From assembly GCA_963585895.1 (NCBI GenBank), contig OY757904.1, positions 86,648,543-86,712,542 on the forward strand: a stretch of 64,000 bases of DNA. Reading direction: 5' to 3'. This DNA is from Sepioteuthis lessoniana. Lineage: Eukaryota; Mollusca; Cephalopoda; Myopsida; Loliginidae. Below the pieces are notes generated by a model that ran no database searches, was not told the DNA's origin, and worked only from the letters and a program-made list of their open reading frames with translations. This document shows, in pieces, positions 1 to 12,500 of this stretch (position 1 is its first letter; the number at the start of each line of letters is the position of its first letter). Made by a program: the position numbers and the translations under genes.

Positions 1-398
1 ATGAAAATACAGCTAATATGCCTACTTTTTTACAATGTTTGACTTTGTTTAGCTAGAATAATCAGCAACGTTTTATCAGTGCATTTTAGTTTTGTTTAAC
101 GTACAGAACGTAAACTCATGCAGATGTTTATCAGAAAATCGTGATTCACACTGTAATTGGACCAAAAACCATTTTACTTTTAAGAATTTTCGATTAGCTC
201 TATTGTATAAATGATTAGTTTTTCATGATAATTCCCGTAGGTTTTCTGGTATAAATTTCAGTGTTTTTCTAAAGTTTCATTTATGTCAACGTATATATCG
301 TTTGCATATACATATGTTTATGACTAAAAGTGTATTTGCAATGTTATATACCTAATTTTACATAGCAGTACAAAACTTTGAATTTTAACTAAAAGACG

Positions 399-406
399 TA
401 TAAAAA
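399..406 (+). other. TATA-like motif at monomer junction, dimorphic across array
   Basis: The sequence tataaaaa at the 5' edge of many monomers fits the TATAWAWR consensus. It is one state of a two-site linked dimorphism: cgtataaaaatagagc versus cgtatgaaaatacagc. The second form breaks the TATA-like core and also changes the base five positions further on. The tataaaaatag form dominates after about 37 kb; the tatgaaaatac form is common between 4 kb and 36.7 kb. Unit 17 (around 6391) is mixed, with tatgaaaatagagc, as if recombined between the two sites. Promoter activity is not shown; AT-rich DNA yields such matches easily. Confidence 0.4.
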
Positions 407-475
407 TAGAGCTAATATGCCTACTTTTTTACAATGTTTGACTTTGTTTAGTTAGAATAATCAGCAACGTTTTAT

Positions 476-657
476 CAGTGCATTTTAGTTTTGTTTAACG
501 TACAGAACGTAAACTCATGCAGATGTTTATCAGAAAATCGTGATTCACACTGTAATTGGACCAAAAACCATTTTACTTTTAAGAATTTTCGATTAGCTCT
601 ATTGTATAAATGATTAGTTTTTCATGATAATTCCCGTAGGTTTTCTGGTATAAATTT
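476..657 (+). repeat. Putative left subunit (half A) of the monomer
   Basis: The monomer can be read as two diverged halves. Half A in unit 2 starts at cagtg (476), then taacg (496), atgtttat (523), acttttaagaatttt (575) and gtataaatgattag (603 onward). The same ordered landmarks occur in half B at 658, 686, 714, 775 and 797. The distance from taacg to atgtttat is 27 bp here and 28 bp in half B. This is a by-eye alignment of AT-rich DNA, so the homology is an inference; the preserved order and spacing of five landmarks is what makes it more than chance resemblance. Confidence 0.55.
493..514 (+). other. Imperfect inverted repeat inside the monomer
   Basis: In the reference monomer, gttt-a-acgt and acgtaaac form 8 bp complementary arms with one bulged a in the left arm and a 5-base centre (acaga). 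The element recurs in every monomer that carries the ttttgtttaacg variant, for instance at 94-115 in the first copy. Monomers with tttagttaaacg in its place have a weakened left arm. It could mark a protein-binding site or a small cruciform, but nothing else in the window supports a role. Confidence 0.4.
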
Positions 658-875
658 CAGTGTTTTTCAAAAGTTTCATTTATGATAACGCATAATATTG
701 TTTGCATATACATATGTTTATAACTAAAAGTGTATTTGCAATGTTATTTACCTAATTTTACATACCAGTACAAAACTTTGAATTTTAACTAAAAGACGTA
801 TAAAAATAGAGCTAATATGCCTACTTTTTTACAATGTTTGACTTTGCTTACTTAGAATAATCAGCAATGTTTTAT
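658..875 (+). repeat. Putative right subunit (half B) of the monomer
   Basis: Half B runs from cagtg at 658 to the next unit's cagtg at 876. Landmarks are taacg (686), atgtttat (714), actttgaatttt (775) and gtataaaaatag (798). Using atgtttat as anchor, the halves are 191 bp (523 to 714) and 209 bp (714 to 923). Half B carries about 20 extra bases between its gtataaa motif and the next cagtg, the region with tacttttttacaatg and tttgactttg, and lacks about 8 bases that half B has gained relative to A between cagtg and taacg. The halves are far more diverged from each other than whole monomers are from one another. Confidence 0.55.
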
Positions 876-3800
876 CAGTGCATTTTAGTTTTGTTTAACG
901 TACAGAACCTAAACTCATGCAGATGTTTATCAGAAAATTGTGATTCAAACTGTAATTGGACCGAAAACCATTTTACTTTTAAGAATTTTCGATTAGCTCT
1001 ATTGTATTAATAATTAGTTTTTCATGATAATTCCCGTAGGTTTTCTAGTATAAATTTCAGTGTTTTTTAAAAGTTTCATTTATGATAACGCATAATATCG
1101 TTTGCTTATACATATGATTATAACTAAAAGTGTATTTGTAATGTTATTTACCTAATTTTACATACCAGTACAAAACTTTGAATTTTAACTAAAAGACGTA
1201 TGAAAATACAGCTAATATGCCTACTTTTTTACAATGTTTGACTTTGTTTAGTTAGAATAATCAGCAATGTTTTATCAGTGCATTTTAGTTTTGTTTAACG
1301 TACAGAACGTAAATTCATGCAGATGTTTATCAGATAAACGTAATTCACACGGTAATTGGACCAAAATCCATTTTACTTTTAAGAATTTTCGAGTAGCTCT
1401 ATTGTATAAATGATTAGTTTTTCATGATAATTCCCGTAGGTTTTCTAGTATAAATTTCAGTGTTTTTCTAAAGTTTCATTTATGTTAAAATATAATATCG
1501 TTTGCATATACATATGTTTATGACTAAAAGTGTATTTGCAATGTTATTTACCTAATTTTACATACCAGTACAAAACATTGAATTTTAACTAAAAGACGTA
1601 TAAAAATAGAGCTAATATGCCTACTTTTTTACAATATTTGACTTTGTTTAGCTAGAATAATCAGCAACGTTTTATCCGTGCATTTTAGATTTGCTAAATG
1701 TACAGAACGTAAACTCATGCAGATGTTTATCAGAAAATCGTGATTCACACTGTAATTGGACCAAATACCATTTTACTTTTGAGAATTTTCGAGTAGCTCT
1801 ATTGTATAAATGATTAGTTTTTCATGATAATTCCCGTATGTTTTCTAGTATAAATTTCAGTGTTTTTAAAAAGTTTCAATTATGTAACCGCATAATATCG
1901 TTTGCATATACATATGTTTATGACTAAAAGTGTATTTGCAATGTTATTTACCTAATTTTACATACCAGTACAAAACTTTGAATTTTACCTAAAAAACGTA
2001 TAAAAATAGAGCTAATATGCCTAATTTTTTAAAATGTTTGACATTGCTTAGTTAGAATAATCAGCAATGTTTTATCAGTGCATTTTAGTTTTGTTTAACG
2101 TACAGAACGTAAACTCATGCAGATGTTTATCAGAAAATCGTGATTCACACTGTAATTGGACCAAAAACCATTTTACTTTTAAGAATTTTCGAGTAGCTCT
2201 ATTGTATAAATGATTAGTTTTTCATGATAATTCCCGTAGGTTTTCTAGTATAAATTTCAGTGTTTTCTAAAGTTTCATTTATGTTAAAATATAATATCGT
2301 TTGCATATACATATGTTTATGACTAAAAGTGTATTTGCAATGTTATTTACCTAATTTTACATACCAGTACAAAACTTTGAATTTTAACTAAAAGACGTAT
2401 AAAAATAGAGCTAATCTGACTACTTTTTTACAATGTTTGACTTTGTTGAGCTAGAATAATCAGCAACGTTTTATCCGTGCATTTTAGATTTGCTAGACGT
2501 ACAGAACGTAAACTCATGCAGATGTTTATCAAAAAATCGTGCTTCACACTGTAATTGGACCAAAAACCATTTTACTTTTAAGAATTTTCGAGTAGCTCTA
2601 TTGTATAAATGATTAGTTTTTCATGATAATTCCCGTAGGGTTTCTAGTATAAATTTCAGTGTTTTTCTAAAGTATCATTTATGTTAAAATATAATATCGT
2701 TTGCATATACATATGTTTATGACTATAAGTGTATTTAAATTGTTATTTACCTAATTTTACATACCAGTACAAAACTTTGAATTTTAACTAAAAGACGTAT
2801 AAAAATAGAGCTAATATGCCTACTTTTTTACAATGTTTGACTTTGCTTACTTAGAATAATCAGCAATGTTTTATCAGTGCATTTTAGTTTTGTTTAACCT
2901 ACAGAACCTAAACTCATGCAGATGTTTATCAGAAAATTGTGATTCACACTGTAATTGGACCGAAAACCATTTTACTTTTAAGAATTTTCGATTAGCTCTA
3001 TTGTATTAATAATTAGTTTTTCATGATAATTCCCGTAGGTTTTCTAGTATAAATTTCAGTGTTTTTTAAAAGTTTCATTTATGATAACGCATAATATCGT
3101 TTGCTTATTCATATAGGTATAACTAAAAGTGTATTTGTAATGTTATTTACCTAATTTTACATACCAGTACAAAACTTTGAATTTTAACTAAAAGACGTAT
3201 AAAAATAGAGCTGATATGCCTACTTTTTTACAATGTTTGACTTTTTTTAGCTAGAATAATCAGCAATGTTTTATCCGGGCATTTTAGTTTTGCTAAACTT
3301 ACACAACGTAAACTCAAGCAGATGTTTATCAGAAAATCGTGATTCACAATGTAATTGGACCAAAAACCATTTAACTTTTAAGAATTTTCGAGTAGCTCTA
3401 TTGTATAAATGATTAGTTTTTCATGATAATTCCCGTAGGTTATCTAGTATAAATTTCAGTGTTTTTCTAAAGTTTCATTTATGTTAATATATAATATCGT
3501 TTATATATACATATGTTTATGACTATAAGTGTATTTAAAATGTTATTTACCTAATTTTACATACCAGTACAAAACATTGAATTTTAATCGAAAGACGTAT
3601 AAAAATAGAGCTAATCTGCCTACTTTTTTACAATGTTTGACTTTGTTTAGCTAGAATAATCAGCAACGTTTTATCCGTGCATTTTAATTTAGTTAAACGT
3701 ACAGAACAGAAACTCATGCAGATGTTCATCAGAAAATCGTGATTTACACTGTAATTGGACCAAAAACCATTTAATTTTTTAGAATATTCGATTACATCTA

Positions 3801-5805
3801 TTGTATAAATGATTAGTTTTTCATGATAATTCCCGTATGTTTTCTAGTATAAATTTCAGTGTTTTTCAAAGTTTCATTTATGTTAACGTATATATCGTTT
3901 GCATATACATATGTTTATGACTAAAAGTGTATTTGCAATGTTATTTACCTAATTTTACATACCAGTACAAAACTTTGAATTTTAACTAAAAGACGTATGA
4001 AAATACAGCTAATATGCCTACTTTTTTACAATGTTTGACTTTGTTTAGCTAGAATAATCAGCAAAGTTTTATAAGTGCATTTTAGTTTTGTTTAACGTAG
4101 AGAACCTAAACTCATGCAGATGTTTATCAGAAAATCGTGATTCACACTGTAATTGGACCGAAAACCATTTTACTTTTAAGAATTTTCGATTAGCTCTATT
4201 GTATTAATTAGTTTTTCATGATAATTCCCGTAGGTTTTCTAGTATAAATTTCAGTGTTTTTTAAAAGTTTCATTTATGATAACGCATAAGATCGTTTGCT
4301 TATACATATGTTTATAACTAAAAGTGTATTTGTAATGTTATTTACCTAATTTTACATACCAGTACAAAACTTTGAATTTTAACTAAAAGACTTATAAAAA
4401 TAGAGCTAATATGCCTAATTTTTTACAATGTTTGATTTTGCTTAGTTAGAATAATCAGCAATGTTTTATCAGTGCATTTTAGTTTTGTTTAACGTACAGA
4501 ACGTAAACTCATGCAGATGTTTATCAGAAAATCATGATTCACACTGTAATTGGACCAAAAACCATTTTACTTTTAAGAATTTTTGATTAGCTCTATTGTA
4601 TAAATGATTAGTATTTCATGATAATTCCCGTATGTTTTCTAGTATAAATTTCAGTGTTTTTCAAAGTTTCATTTATGTTAACGTATATATCGTTTGCATA
4701 TACATATGTTTATGACTAAAAGTGTATTTGCAATGTTATTTACCTAATTTTACATACCAGTACAAAACTTTGAATTTTAACTAAAAGACGTATTAAAATG
4801 CAGCTGATATGCCTACTTTTTTACAATGTTTGACTTTGTTGAGCTAGAATAATCAGCAACGTTTTACCCGTGCATTTTAGATTTGCTAAACGTACAGAAC
4901 GTAAACTCATGCAGATGTTTATCAGAAAATCGTGCTTCACTCTGTAATTGGACCAAAAACCATTTTACTTTTAAGAATTTTCGAGTAGCTCTATTGTATA
5001 AATGATTAGTATTTCATGATAATTACCGTATGTTTTCTAGTATAAATTTCAGTGTTTTTCTAAAGTTTCATTTATGTTAAAATATAATATCGTTTGCATA
5101 TACATATGTTTATGACTAAAAGTGTATTTGCAATGTTATTTACCTAATTTTACATACCAGTACAAAACTTTGAATTTTAACTAAAAGACGTATGAAAATA
5201 CAGCTAATATGCCTACTTTTTTACAATGTTTGACTTTGTTTAGCTAGAATAATCAGCAACGTTTTATCCGTGCATTTTAGTTTAGTTAAACGTACAGAAC
5301 GTAAACTCATGCAGATGTTCATCAGAAAATCGTGATTTACACTGTAATTATACCAAAAACCATTTTACTTTTAAGAATTTTCGATTACCTCTATAGTATA
5401 AATGATTAGTTTTTCATGATAATTCCCATAGGTTTTCTAGTATAAATTTCAGTGTTTTTCAAAAGTTTCATTTATGTTAACGCATAATATCGTTTGCATA
5501 TACATATGTTTATGACTAAAAGTGTATTTGCAATGTTATTTACCTAATTTTACATACCAGTACAAAACTTTGAATTTTAACTAAAAGACGTATGAAAATA
5601 CAGCTAATATGCCTACTTTTTTACAATGTTTGACTTTGTTTAGCTAGAATAATCAGCAACGTTTTATCCGTGCATTTTAGTTTAGTTAAACGTACAGAAC
5701 GTAAACTCATGCAGATGTTCATCAGAAAATCGTGATTTACACTGTAATTATACCAAAAACCATTTTACTTTTCAGAATTTTCGATTACCTCTATTGTATA
5801 AATGA

Positions 5806-5814
5806 TTTTTTTTT
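5806..5814 (+). other. T9 tract marking one monomer class
   Basis: In this class aaatgattagtttttcatg is replaced by aaatga followed by nine T and catg, which needs only the dinucleotide ag to become tt. The tract recurs in many units from about 5.8 kb to 35.7 kb, for example at 7801, 8997, 16980, 27758 and 35731, and I do not see it after 37 kb. It is a useful class marker and a likely slippage-prone site, although the tract length looks constant at nine in the copies I checked. Confidence 0.75.
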
Positions 5815-8800
5815 CATGATAATTCCCGTAGGTTTTCTGGTATAAATTTCAGTGTTTTTCGAAAGTTTCTTTTATGATATCGCATAATATCGTTTGCATA
5901 TACATATGTTTATGACTAAAAGTGTATTTGCAATGTTATTTACCTAATTTTACATACCAGTACAAAACTTTGAATTTTAACTAAAAGACGTATGAAAATA
6001 CAGCTAATATGCCTATTTTTTACAATGTTTGACTTTGTTTAGCTAGAATAATCAGCAAAGTTTTATCAGTGCATTTTAGTTTTATTTAACCTACAGAACG
6101 TAAACTCATGCAGATGTTTATCAGAAAATCGTGATTCACACTGTAATTGGACCAAAAACCATTTTACTTTTAAGAATTTTCGATTAGCTCTATTGTATAA
6201 GTGATTAGTTTTTCATGATAATTCCCGTAGGTTTTCTAGTATAAATTTCAGTGTTTTTCGAAAGTTTCTTTTATGATAACGCATAATATCGTTTGCATAT
6301 ACATATGTTTATGACTAAAAGTGTATTTGCAATGTTATTTACCTAATTTTACATACCAGTAAAAAACTTTGAATTTTAACTAAAAGACGTATGAAAATAG
6401 AGCTAATATGCCTACTTTTTTACAATGTTTGACTTTGTTTAGCTAGAATAATCAGCAACGTTTTATCAGTGCATTTTAGTTTTGTTTAACGTACAGAACG
6501 TAAACTCATGCAGATGTTTATCAGAAAATCGTGATTCACACTGTAATTGGACCAAAAACCATTTTACTTTTAAGAATTTTCGATTAGCTCTATTGTATAA
6601 ATAATTAGTATTTCATGATAATTCCCGTATGTTTTCTAGTATAAATTTCAGTGTTTTTAAAAGTTTCATTTATGTTAACGCATAATATCGTTTGCATATA
6701 CATATGTTTATGACTAAAATGTATTTGCAATGTTATTTAACTAATTTTACATACCAGTACAAAACTTTGAATTTTAACTAAAAGATGTATGAAAATACAG
6801 CTAATATGCCTACTTTTTTACAATGTTTGACTTTGTTTAGCTAGAATAATCAGCAACGTTTTATCAGTGCATTTTAGTTTTCTTTAACGTACAGAACGTA
6901 AACTCATGCAGATGTTTATCAGAAAATCGTGATTCACACTGTAATTGGACCAAAAATCATTTTACTTTTAAGAATTTTCGATTAGCTCTATTGTATAAAT
7001 GATTAGTTTTTCATGATAATTCCCGTAGGTTTTCTGGTATAAATTTCAGTGTTTTTCTAAAGTTTCATTTATGTCAACGTATATATCGTTTGCATATACA
7101 TATGTTTATGACTAAAAGTGTATTTGCAATGTTATATACCTAATTTTACATACCAGTACAAAACTTTGAATTTTAACTAAAAGACGTATGAAAATACAGC
7201 TAATATGCCTACTTTTTTACAATGTTTGACTTTGTTTAGCTAGAATAATCAGCAACGTTTTATCCGTGCATTTTAGTTTAGTTAAACGTACAGAACGTAA
7301 ACTCATGCAGATGTTCATCAGAAAATCGTGATTTACACTGTAATTGGACCAAAAACCATTTTACTTTTCAGAATTTTCGATTACCTCTATTGTATAAATG
7401 ATTAGTTTTTCATGATAATTCCCGTAGGTTTTCTGGTATAAATTTCAGTGTTTTTCTAAAGTTTCATTTATGTCAACGTATATATCGTTTGCATATACAT
7501 ATGTTTATGACTAAAAGTGTATTTGCAATGTTATTTACCTAATTTTACATACCAGTACAAAACTTTGAATTTTAACTAAAAGACGTATGAAAATACAGCT
7601 AATATGCCTACTTTTTTACAATGTTAGACTTTGTTTAGCTAGAATAATCAGCAACGTTTTATCAGTGCATTATAGTTTTCTTTAACGTATAGAACGTAAA
7701 CTCATGCGGATGCTTATCAGAAAATCGTGATTCACACTGTAATTATACCAAAAACCATTTTACTTTTAAGAATTTTCGATTACCTCTATTGTATAAATGA
7801 TTTTTTTTTCATGATAATTCCCGTATGTTTTCTAGTATAAATTTCAGTGTTTTTCAAAAGTTTCGTTTATGTTAACGCATAATATCGTTTGCATATACAT
7901 ATGATAATGACTAAAAGTGTATTTGCAATGTTATTTACCTAATTTTACATACCAGTACAAAACTTTGAATTTTAACTAAAAGACGTATGAAAATACAGCT
8001 AATATGCCTACTTTTTTACAATGTTTGACTTTGTTTAGCTAGAATAATCAGCAACGTTTTATCAGTGCTTTTTAGTTTAGTTAAACGTACAGAACGTAAA
8101 CTCATGCAGATGTTCATCAGAAAATCGTGATTTACATGTAATTGAACCAAAAACCATTTTACTTTTAAGAATTTTCGATTAGCTCTATTGTATAAATAAT
8201 TAGTATTTCATGATAATTCCCGTATGTTTTCTAGTATAAATTTCAGTGTTTTTAAAAGTTTCATTTATGTTAACGCATAATATCGTTTGCATATACATAT
8301 GTTTATGACTAAAATGTATTTGCAATGTTATTTAACTAATTTTACATACCAGTACAAAACTTTGAATTTTAACTAAAAGACGTATGAAAATACAGCTAAT
8401 ATGCATACTTTTTTACAATGTTTGACTTTGTTTAGCTAGAATAATCAGCAACGTTTTATCAGTGCATTTTAGTTTTGTTTAACGTACAGAACGTAAACTC
8501 ATGCAGATGTTTATCAGAAAATCGTGATTCACACTGTAATTGGACCGAAAACCATTTTACTTTTAAGAATTTTCGATTAGCTCTATTGTATAAATGATTA
8601 GTTTTTCATGATAATTCCCGTAGGTTTTCTGGTATAAATTTCAGTGTTTTTCTAAAGTTTCATTTATGTCAACGTATATATCGTTTGCATATACATATGT
8701 TTATGACTAAAAGTGTATTTGCAATGTTATATACCTAATTTTACATACCAGTACAAAACTTTGAATTTTAACTAAAAGACGTATAAAAATAGAGCTAATA

Positions 8801-9579
8801 TGCCTACTTTTTTACAATGTTTGACTTTGTTTAGTTAGAATAATCAGCAACGTTTTATCAGTGCATTATAGTTTTCTTTAACGTATAGAACTTAAACTCA
8901 TGCGGATGCTTATCAGAAAATCGTGATTCACACTGTAATTATACCAAAAACCATTTTACTTTTCAGAATTTTCGATTACCTCTATTGTATAAATGATTTT
9001 TTTTTCATGATAATTCCCGTATGTTTTCTAGTATAAATTTCAGTGTTTTTCAAAAGTTTCATTTATGTTAACGCATAATATCGTTTGCATATACATATGA
9101 TAATGACTAAAAGTGTATTTGCAATGTTATTTACCTAATTTTACATACCAGTACAAAACTTTGAATTTTAACTAAAAGACGTATGAAAATACAGCTAATA
9201 TGCCTACTTTTTTACAATGTTTGACTTTGTTTAGCTAGAATAATCAGCAACGTTTTATCAGTGCTTTTTAGTTTAGTTAAACGTACAGAACGTAAACTCA
9301 TGCAGATGTTCATCAGAAAATCGTGATTTACATGTAATTGAACCAAAAACCATTTTACTTTTAAGAATTTTCGATTAGCTCTATTGTATAAATAATTAGT
9401 ATTTCATGATAATTCCCGTATGTTTTCTAGTATAAATTTCAGTGTTTTTAAAAGTTTCATTTATGTTAACGCATAATATCGTTTGCATATACATATGTTT
9501 ATGACTAAAATGTATTTGCAATGTTATTTAACTAATTTTACATACCAGTACAAAACTTTGAATTTTAACTAAAAGATGT

Positions 9580-12500
9580 ATGAAAATACAGCTAATATGC
9601 CTACTTTTTTACAATGTTTGACTTTGTTTAGCTAGAATAATCAGCAACGTTTTATCAGTGCATTTTAGTTTTGTTTAACGTACAGAACGTAAACTCATGC
9701 AGATGTTTATCAGAAAATCGTGATTCACACTGTAATTGGACCAAAAACCATTTTACTTTTAAGAATTTTCGATTAGCTCTATTGTATAAATGATTAGTTT
9801 TTCATGATAATTCCCGTAGGTTTTCTGGTATAAATTTCAGTGTTTTTCTAAAGTTTCATTTATGTCAACGTATATATCGTTTGCATATACATATGTTTAT
9901 GACTAAAAGTGTATTTGCAATGTTATATACCTAATTTTACATAGCAGTACAAAACTTTGAATTTTAACTAAAAGACGTATAAAAATAGAGCTAATATGCC
10001 TACTTTTTTACAATGTTTGACTTTGTTTAGTTAGAATAATCAGCAACGTTTTATCAGTGCATTTTAGTTTTGTTTAACGTACAGAACGTAAACTCATGCA
10101 GATGTTTATCAGAAAATCGTGATTCACACTGTAATTGGACCAAAAACCATTTTACTTTTAAGAATTTTCGATTAGCTCTATTGTATAAATGATTAGTTTT
10201 TCATGATAATTCCCGTAGGTTTTCTGGTATAAATTTCAGTGTTTTTCAAAAGTTTCATTTATGATAACGCATAATATTGTTTGCATATACATATGTTTAT
10301 AACTAAAAGTGTATTTGCAATGTTATTTACCTAATTTTACATACCAGTACAAAACTTTGAATTTTAACTAAAAGACGTATAAAAATAGAGCTAATATGCC
10401 TACTTTTTTACAATGTTTGACTTTGCTTACTTAGAATAATCAGCAATGTTTTATCAGTGCATTTTAGTTTTGTTTAACGTACAGAACCTAAACTCATGCA
10501 GATGTTTATCAGAAAATTGTGATTCAAACTGTAATTGGACCGAAAACCATTTTACTTTTAAGAATTTTCGATTAGCTCTATTGTATTAATAATTAGTTTT
10601 TCATGATAATTCCCGTAGGTTTTCTAGTATAAATTTCAGTGTTTTTTAAAAGTTTCATTTATGATAACGCATAATATCGTTTGCTTATACATATGATTAT
10701 AACTAAAAGTGTATTTGTAATGTTATTTACCTAATTTTACATACCAGTACAAAACTTTGAATTTTAACTAAAAGACGTATGAAAATACAGCTAATATGCC
10801 TACTTTTTTACAATGTTTGACTTTGTTTAGTTAGAATAATCAGCAATGTTTTATCAGTGCATTTTAGTTTTGTTTAACGTACAGAACGTAAATTCATGCA
10901 GATGTTTATCAGATAAACGTAATTCACACGGTAATTAGACCAAAATCCATTTTACTTTTAAGAATTTTCGAGTAGCTCTATTGTATAAATGATTAGTTTT
11001 TCATGATAATTCCCGTAGGTTTTCTAGTATAAATTTCAGTGTTTTTCTAAAGTTTCATTTATGTTAAAATATAATATCGTTTGCATATACATATGTTTAT
11101 GACTAAAAGTGTATTTGCAATGTTATTTACCTAATTTTACATACCAGTACAAAACATTGAATTTTAACTAAAAGACGTATAAAAATAGAGCTAATATGCC
11201 TACTTTTTTACAATATTTGACTTTGTTTAGCTAGAATAATCAGCAACGTTTTATCCGTGCATTTTAGATTTGCTAAATGTACAGAACGTAAACTCATGCA
11301 GATGTTTATCAGAAAATCGTGATTCACACTGTAATTGGACCAAATACCATTTTACTTTTGAGAATTTTCGAGTAGCTCTATTGTATAAATGATTAGTTTT
11401 TCATGATAATTCCCGTATGTTTTCTAGTATAAATTTCAGTGTTTTTAAAAAGTTTCAATTATGTAACCGCATAATATCGTTTGCATATACATATGTTTAT
11501 GACTAAAAGTGTATTTGCAATGTTATTTACCTAATTTTACATACCAGTACAAAACTTTGAATTTTACCTAAAAAACGTATAAAAATAGAGCTAATATGCC
11601 TAATTTTTTAAAATGTTTGACATTGCTTAGTTAGAATAATCAGCAATGTTTTATCAGTGCATTTTAGTTTTGTTTAACGTACAGAACGTAAACTCATGCA
11701 GATGTTTATCAGAAAATCGTGATTCACACTGTAATTGGACCAAAAACCATTTTACTTTTAAGAATTTTCGAGTAGCTCTATTGTATAAATGATTAGTTTT
11801 TCATGATAATTCCCGTAGGTTTTCTAGTATAAATTTCAGTGTTTTCTAAAGTTTCATTTATGTTAAAATATAATATCGTTTGCATATACATATGTTTATG
11901 ACTAAAAGTGTATTTGCAATGTTATTTACCTAATTTTACATACCAGTACAAAACTTTGAATTTTAACTAAAAGACGTATAAAAATAGAGCTAATATGCCT
12001 ACTTTTTTACAATGTTTGACTTTGCTTACTTAGAATAATCAGCAATGTTTTATCAGTGCATTTTAGTTTTGTTTAACCTACAGAACCTAAACTCATGCAG
12101 ATGTTTATCAGAAAATTGTGATTCACACTGTAATTGGACCGAAAACCATTTTACTTTTAAGAATTTTCGATTAGCTCTATTGTATTAATAATTAGTTTTT
12201 CATGATAATTCCCGTAGGTTTTCTAGTATAAATTTCAGTGTTTTTTAAAAGTTTCATTTATGATAACGCATAATATCGTTTGCTTATTCATATAGGTATA
12301 ACTAAAAGTGTATTTGTAATGTTATTTACCTAATTTTACATACCAGTACAAAACTTTGAATTTTAACTAAAAGACGTATAAAAATAGAGCTTATATGCCT
12401 ACTTTTTTACAATGTTTGACTTTGTTTAGCTAGAATAATCAGCAATGTTTTATCCGGGCATTTTAGTTTTGCTAAACTTACACAACGTAAACTCAAGCAG

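Larger units (their letters stand above)
411..810 (+). repeat. Reference monomer (unit 2, 400 bp)
   Basis: This copy serves as a reference for the family. My hand count gives about 107 G+C in 400 bp, roughly 73% A+T, with 8 CpG dinucleotides against about 7 expected from base composition. The best conserved stretches across copies are the segment from ttttctagtataaatttcagtg (with a g/a change in the middle) and the 3' third from acctaattttacat through gaattttaactaaaag. The most variable stretches are ccgtgc/cagtgc with tttagttaaacg/ttttgtttaacg, the ttggacc/ttatacc/ttgaacc position, gattagtttttc versus gattagtatttc, and the g-t-t/g-a-t/g-t-c block just before aacg. I see no open reading frame of note, no tRNA-like fold and no transposon terminus within it. 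Confidence 0.95.
1..9579 (+). repeat. Large block A, 24 monomers
   Basis: This is the first of three related blocks in domain 1. Its monomer order matches block B beginning at 9580: unit 1 pairs with the unit at 9580, units 2-6 with the next five, then unit 8 onward. Relative to B and C it has three extra monomers, anchored at 2410, 4405 and 4803. It lacks two monomers that B and C have, anchored at 13984 and 14383 in B. It ends with a run anchored at 7598-9194 that contains the marker types with a T9 tract and with tgctttttagtttag, which become the building blocks of the later 4-mer and 6-mer HORs. Its left border lies at or before the window edge. Confidence 0.85.

Noticed and set aside
561-590. 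Phased A-tracts and DNA curvature
   Set aside because: The run ccaaaaaccattttactttt followed by aagaatttt contains several A/T tracts, but their centres are about 6-8 bp apart, not a helical turn of ~10.5 bp, so a strong intrinsic bend is not supported by eye.
625-660. CENP-B box
   Set aside because: The reverse strand of ttcccgtagg holds acggga, resembling the right end of the CENP-B box, but the required ttcg part and the central a are not at the right spacing. No other part of the monomer fits.
661-700. Yeast-type replication origin consensus
   Set aside because: atttatgttaa is one base from the 11 bp ARS core, but such near matches are expected often in 73% A+T DNA and nothing else supports an origin.
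703-716. Palindrome catat-ac-atatg as a functional site
   Set aside because: The 5 bp arms are perfect, but a short AT-only inverted repeat is common by chance in this composition. I mention it only as part of the conserved catatg stretch.
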